In this document: one piece after another, positions 60,572 through 64,000 of the stretch
How the letters are laid out: each line of letters begins with the position of its first letter
How positions within the stretch are numbered: the stretch's first letter is position 1
Source of the DNA: Mucilaginibacter kameinonensis
Lineage (GTDB): Bacteria; Bacteroidota; Bacteroidia; Sphingobacteriales; Sphingobacteriaceae
Direction: 5' to 3'
DNA: 64,000 nt
NCBI RefSeq assembly: GCF_003675385.1
Contig: NZ_RCWZ01000003.1
Location: forward strand, 992,001 to 1,056,000
Program-made: the position numbers and the translations under genes
Notes under the pieces: model-generated
Told to the model about the DNA's origin: nothing
Seen by the model: the letters and a program-made list of their open reading frames with translations, nothing else
Databases searched by the model: none

Positions 60572-60889
60572 CTATTCTTCCGCCGCTTCTTCGCCTTTGG
60601 TTCCCAATTCCACAATATCGCCCTTTTTGAAAAGTATGGCCTGCAAAGTGGTACGCCATACCGGCTTTTTACGCAGCAAAAACTCAAGGTCCATACCAAA
60701 GTGCTTAAACTCTTCCTGCTGGGCGTTTTGCATAATGGCTTTTGCCTGTTTATCCTTTTCAACCGAAATGCGCTGCTCATACCAGTTTATAGCCTCAGCT
60801 TCTTCGGTTAACGAAACTATCATACGGGCAAATGTGCGGGTTTCGTCCGATAGCTCATTTGCAGGTTCGTGATATTGATCAAATGACAT
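60572..60889 (-). CDS. EncFtn-type ferritin-like protein
   Basis: The 105-residue protein matches encapsulated ferritin (EncFtn), a short two-helix protein that forms rings and oxidises iron. Key residues, from memory of Rhodospirillum EncFtn, are conserved: Glu30 and Glu32 in LTEEAEAINWYEQR, Trp36, Tyr37, and Glu60 and His63 in QQEEFKHFGM. It ends VELGTKGEEAAEE, without the usual C-terminal encapsulin-targeting peptide. No encapsulin shell gene is in the window. It lies 75 bases after the FdhF/YdeP gene, and its start codon has a Shine-Dalgarno sequence that sits in a hairpin. Confidence 0.82.
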   Translation of the reverse strand: MSFDQYHEPANELSDETRTFARMIVSLTEEAEAINWYEQRISVEKDKQAKAIMQNAQQEEFKHFGMDLEFLLRKKPVWRTTLQAILFKKGDIVELGTKGEEAAEE

Positions 60890-60893
60890 ATTA

Positions 60894-60910
60894 CTCCTTT
60901 TTTAAAGGAG
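60894..60910 (-). promoter_or_regulatory. Shine-Dalgarno in a hairpin before the EncFtn-type gene
   Basis: On the minus-strand RNA, CUCCUUU, AAA, AAAGGAG (60910 to 60894) is a 7-bp stem with a 3-base loop, and the right arm is a strong AAGGAG four bases before the AUG (UAAU AUG). The hairpin would hide the ribosome site when folded. Strong Shine-Dalgarno sites are unusual in this group. Confidence 0.55.
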
Positions 60911-60964
60911 ATAAGCATGATTTAAACATTTTTGTTTTAAGCTTTGCAGTATTTAGAATGGTTA

Positions 60965-63280
60965 TCAAGCCAGGTGTTTCCTTATTTTGATGGTAACCAG
61001 TTTTGATGTAGGTGTATTACTTTGCACAGCCACGCTGTTGATAGGCACCAGTACATTGGCTTCGGGATAGTAGGTAGCTGTGTTGCCCTCAGGTATATTG
61101 TAGGGCACTACTACAAACAGCCTTGCGGCCCGTTCCACACCATCGTCGTAGTTAAACAGGTCAACTTTTTCTTCCGGACCAAAACCGGCTTTCCGCATGT
61201 CGTTTTCGTTCATCAAAATTACCCGGCGCTCATTGTGAATACCACGATAGCGATCATTAAGGCCATATATGGTAGTATTAAACTGATCATGACTACGGAT
61301 GGTGGTCATGTGGTACTCATCTGCCGCAAGTTCGTGTTTCGGTAGCGGAGCAATATTGAAAGGCACAACGTCGCCATTCTTTTCGGTAATAAATTTGCCC
61401 TCACGGGCCAGGTTAGGCAGATAAAAACCACCGGGCAAGCGCACCTTTTGATTATAATCCTCAAAACCGGGAATAACTTTGGCTATCACATCGCGTATGG
61501 CATCATAGCTTTTAGCGTATTTATCCCAATCAATAACAGAGCGGCTGCCTAAAGTTGCTTTTGCCATATTGCAAACAATCTGGTTTTCGTTCATCAGATG
61601 CTCAGATACCGGCGTCAGCATCCCTTTTGACATCTGGACCACGCCCATAGAGTTTTCGCAACTGATGAACTGGTCTTCGCCGTTTACAACATCTTTATCG
61701 CTTCGCGACAGCGTTGGCAGGATCAAAGCTTCTTCACCATGCACCAAATGGCTCCGGTTTAATTTGGTTGATACATGTACCGATAGTTTAAGTTTACGTA
61801 GCGCCTGTGCTGTAAATAAAGTATCGGGCGTAGCCGAAAGAAAATTACCACCCATAGCGAAAAACACTTTCAGTTTACCCTCATCCATCGCCTTAATGGA
61901 TTCAACAACATCATAGCCATGGCCCCGCGGCGGCTCAAAACCGAAAACCTCCTTAAGTTTATCCAACTGTTTAGGTTTGGGTTTATCCCATATAATCATG
62001 GTTCGGTTTCCCTGCACATTGCTGTGACCGCGAACCGGGCATAAACCGGCACCCGGCTTGCCTATTGCACCTTTAAGCATAGCAAGGTTTACAATTTCCT
62101 TTACCGTAGCCACACCGTTTTTATGCTGAGTAACACCCATGGCCCAGCAAATGATAATGCGGTTTGTATTTTTGATCAGTTCAACGGCCTGCTCAATTTC
62201 CTTTACCATTAAGCCTGCAGCTTTGGCCAGGTCATCAACCTCGTATTGATTCAGACTATCTAAAAAAGCAACATAGCCGGTAGTGTTCTTTTTGATGAAT
62301 TCATGATCGAACACACTTCCGGGATTTTCAAGCTCGGCTTTATAAAGCAATTTTTCCATGGCTTTAAGCAGTGCCATGTCTCCGTTTATCCTCACTTGCA
62401 GGTACAAGTCGGCAAGCTGGGTTTTGATACCCAAAATGCCTTTTACCTTCTGCGGATTTTTAAAGCCCATTAAACCGGCTTCATGCAATGGATTGACGGC
62501 TATAATCTTCGAGCCTTTATCCTTGGCTTTTTCGAGCGCGCTGAGCATCCTCGGGTGATTAGTACCGGGGTTCTGCCCCATGATAATGATCACATCCGTA
62601 TCGTAAAAATCATTGAGGGTAACGGTCCCCTTGCCTATTCCAATTGCATCGGCAAGGCCAACGCTGGTACTTTCGTGGCACATATTAGAGCAATCGGGCA
62701 TATTGTTGGTACCAAACTCGCGCACAAACAATTGATACATAAATGAGGCCTCGTTACTGGTACGGCCAGATGTATAAAACGCAGCCTCATCCGGCGATGC
62801 CAAAGCATTTAACTCATCGCCTATTTTTTTAAAGGCAAAGTCCCAGCTTACAGGGGTATAGTGCGTGGCCCCCTTGGCAAGGTACATCGGTTGAGCTATA
62901 CGCCCTTTTTTGCCTATGTCGTAATCATTGAGCTTGGCAAGGTCAGCCACCGAATTTTCGGCAAAGAACTCCCCGCTGAGCTTTTTGGTAGTAGCCTCTT
63001 CGGCGAGAGCTTTAGCCCCATTTTCACAATATTCGGCTATGGGTGAGCGGTCGTCATCCGGATCTGGCCAGGCACAGCCCGAGCAATCAAAGCCGCCTTT
63101 TTTGTTCATATGAAAAAGGCCTTCCATTCCCCTTACAAAGCCGGTTTCCTTGAGTATATCAACCATGGCAACTGTTACAGCTGGAATGCCCGCCGCCCAG
63201 TCTTTCGGTTCTGTTATTTTCAGGTCGAGCAGTTCTTCAGGGTTTTCAGCTGCCGGATCCTGTTCTGGTTCCTTGCTCAT
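60965..63280 (-). CDS. FdhF/YdeP family molybdopterin oxidoreductase (formate dehydrogenase-like)
   Basis: The 771-residue protein is a molybdopterin oxidoreductase. It begins with a short cysteine motif (GGFDCSGCAWPD) like YdeP and has no full CxxCxxxC iron-sulphur site. YFTSGRTSNEASFMYQLFVRE-type text (AAFYTSGRTSNEASFMYQLF), DCSNMCHESTSVGLADAIG, IIIMGQNPGTNHPRM and the molybdopterin-binding domain at the end (HDQFNTTIYG) are clear. The site at CHES has Cys as the likely molybdenum ligand, and no selenocysteine. The real substrate is uncertain. The stop of the preceding small gene overlaps its start by 4 bases. Confidence 0.93.
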   Translation of the reverse strand: MSKEPEQDPAAENPEELLDLKITEPKDWAAGIPAVTVAMVDILKETGFVRGMEGLFHMNKKGGFDCSGCAWPDPDDDRSPIAEYCENGAKALAEEATTKKLSGEFFAENSVADLAKLNDYDIGKKGRIAQPMYLAKGATHYTPVSWDFAFKKIGDELNALASPDEAAFYTSGRTSNEASFMYQLFVREFGTNNMPDCSNMCHESTSVGLADAIGIGKGTVTLNDFYDTDVIIIMGQNPGTNHPRMLSALEKAKDKGSKIIAVNPLHEAGLMGFKNPQKVKGILGIKTQLADLYLQVRINGDMALLKAMEKLLYKAELENPGSVFDHEFIKKNTTGYVAFLDSLNQYEVDDLAKAAGLMVKEIEQAVELIKNTNRIIICWAMGVTQHKNGVATVKEIVNLAMLKGAIGKPGAGLCPVRGHSNVQGNRTMIIWDKPKPKQLDKLKEVFGFEPPRGHGYDVVESIKAMDEGKLKVFFAMGGNFLSATPDTLFTAQALRKLKLSVHVSTKLNRSHLVHGEEALILPTLSRSDKDVVNGEDQFISCENSMGVVQMSKGMLTPVSEHLMNENQIVCNMAKATLGSRSVIDWDKYAKSYDAIRDVIAKVIPGFEDYNQKVRLPGGFYLPNLAREGKFITEKNGDVVPFNIAPLPKHELAADEYHMTTIRSHDQFNTTIYGLNDRYRGIHNERRVILMNENDMRKAGFGPEEKVDLFNYDDGVERAARLFVVVPYNIPEGNTATYYPEANVLVPINSVAVQSNTPTSKLVTIKIRKHLA

Positions 63281-63633
63281 ATCTTTTTAGCTGCCAATGG
63301 ATTGGGATAATTATCGCTTTGATCTTCAACAACTTCATCTAAACAGGTAAAATCTTTTTCAACCAGTAAATGCAAATTGCCATGATTGCCCTCATAACCA
63401 ACTTTATCTTCGTCAGCGAAACCGGCAACCATTACTTTAGGCGCGTAAAGCGTTATGATGTTTTCCTTATAAGTTGCCGAAAGCTGCTCGTCATCAATCA
63501 GCCTTAAAGCATAAACAAGCTGCTGACTGCCAAAATCAACCGTTTCCTGCACGTAGCCATCTTCGGCCAGTTTAGCTACATCGGTTTTGGTAAGCCTGTA
63601 TCTCAGCGAATTACCTTTTATTCTTATTTTCAT
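63277..63633 (-). CDS. Small conserved protein next to fdhF/fdhD
   Basis: The 118-residue protein begins MKIRIKGNSLRYRLTKTDVA and has a beta-rich centre (VDFGSQQLVYALRLIDD, ITLYAPKVMVAGFA). It lies between fdhD and the FdhF/YdeP gene, overlapping the latter by 4 bases. I recall a similar small protein beside YdeP-like genes in other Bacteroidetes, without a known role. A helper of cofactor loading is plausible but not shown. Confidence 0.75.
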   Translation of the reverse strand: MKIRIKGNSLRYRLTKTDVAKLAEDGYVQETVDFGSQQLVYALRLIDDEQLSATYKENIITLYAPKVMVAGFADEDKVGYEGNHGNLHLLVEKDFTCLDEVVEDQSDNYPNPLAAKKI

Positions 63634-63648
63634 TTGATAGTAAACGGT

Positions 63649-64000
63649 TTATGCCGATGGTGCGGTCAAAACGGCCTCATCGGCAGGAATCATGACGCGG
63701 TGTGCGCCGGTATAAATATTAAAGCGCTCATCGCGCAAAAAGCCTATAAGTGTGATATTAAATTCGTTTGCCAGCTCCACGGCCAGGCTTGATGGCGCCC
63801 CTACAGCAGCAATGATGCTGATGCCTGCCATGGCCGCTTTCTGTACAAGTTCAAAACTGGTCCTGCCGCTTAACAACAATATGGTTTGCTGCAAAGGCAG
63901 CCAGTTATACATCATGGCTGCGCCTATAAGCTTATCTAAAGCATTGTGCCGGCCAACATCTTCCCTGAGCAGCAACAACTCGCCAACGGGGGTAAATAAT
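63649..64000 (-). CDS. fdhD: FdhD, sulfur carrier for formate dehydrogenase (5' end outside window)
   Basis: The frame stays open to the window edge, so the start lies beyond it; the TTG at 63978 is only an internal codon. The visible C-terminal part, from FTPVGELLLL, has REDVGRHNALDKLIG, LLSGRTSFELVQKAAM and ISIIAAVGAPSSLAVELA. FdhD passes sulfur to the molybdenum cofactor so that formate dehydrogenases work. The cysteine motif lies outside the window. It lies just before the FdhF/YdeP gene, which supports that gene's identity as a molybdenum enzyme. Confidence 0.95.
   Translation of the reverse strand, partial: LFTPVGELLLLREDVGRHNALDKLIGAAMMYNWLPLQQTILLLSGRTSFELVQKAAMAGISIIAAVGAPSSLAVELANEFNITLIGFLRDERFNIYTGAHRVMIPADEAVLTAPSA

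Overview
The window reads as a chromosomal, mostly housekeeping segment of a Bacteroidetes genome, most likely family Sphingobacteriaceae (Mucilaginibacter/Pedobacter type). The support is indirect but consistent: a fused SecDF, a Rho with a long acidic insertion, separate RfaE1 and RfaE2, a BlaI/M56-TonB pair, promoters of the TAnnTTTG type, almost no Shine-Dalgarno sequences, and family best matches I recognise from that group. No rRNA, tRNA, phage, plasmid or CRISPR locus was seen. The only transposase is a REP-associated tyrosine transposase (RAYT).

Layout. 1-5400: the end of an exonuclease/GIY-YIG protein, a flavin-type split-barrel protein and two tandem secreted S9 peptidases. 5600-7900: a radical SAM protein, then a RAYT bracketed by two matching four-palindrome REP units. 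7900-14800: pyrF, rho, pssA-purS, an Hpt protein, folK and sppA. 14800-16460: a ComJ-like protein, an ankyrin protein and a small secreted protein. 16590-22370: PolX, then ADP-heptose and lipopolysaccharide genes (rfaE1, gmhA, rfaE2, a GT9 transferase) and an outer-membrane barrel. 22500-33070: a SixA-like phosphatase, dprA, the BlaI/M56-TonB pair with three operator palindromes, a GT2-sigma-rsmG overlapping operon, tgt, an LptF/G permease and an EamA transporter. 33070-34080 is a 1 kb gene-free stretch: AT-rich first, then with nested stem-loops that may be a structured RNA.

34080-45550: a LapA-like protein, a beta-hydroxyacid dehydrogenase, ispE, thyA, an IVS-type four-helix protein bracketed by perfect inverted repeats, folA, secDF, an NDH-2-like oxidoreductase, an HMG-CoA lyase and a ROK regulator. 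45800-51030: small redox and detoxification genes with an AraC regulator, a lipoprotein, a sterol-desaturase-type hydroxylase and a DUF695 protein. 51145-60470: a GH3 glycosidase, secreted proteins of unknown role, a Kelch protein, hydrolases, a Crp-type regulator and a macro-domain protein. 60570-64000: an EncFtn-type ferritin-like protein without a visible encapsulin, downstream of an FdhF/YdeP oxidoreductase, a small conserved protein and fdhD.

A recurring theme is the intergenic DNA. Several families of palindromes and low-complexity linkers fill the spaces between genes, and in two genes the last codons lie inside such repeats. The most promising leads are the RAYT/REP unit, the inverted-repeat-bracketed four-helix gene, the orphan EncFtn gene with a hairpin over its Shine-Dalgarno sequence, and the stem-loop region before 34078. 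Homology calls are from memory of the families; no search was run.
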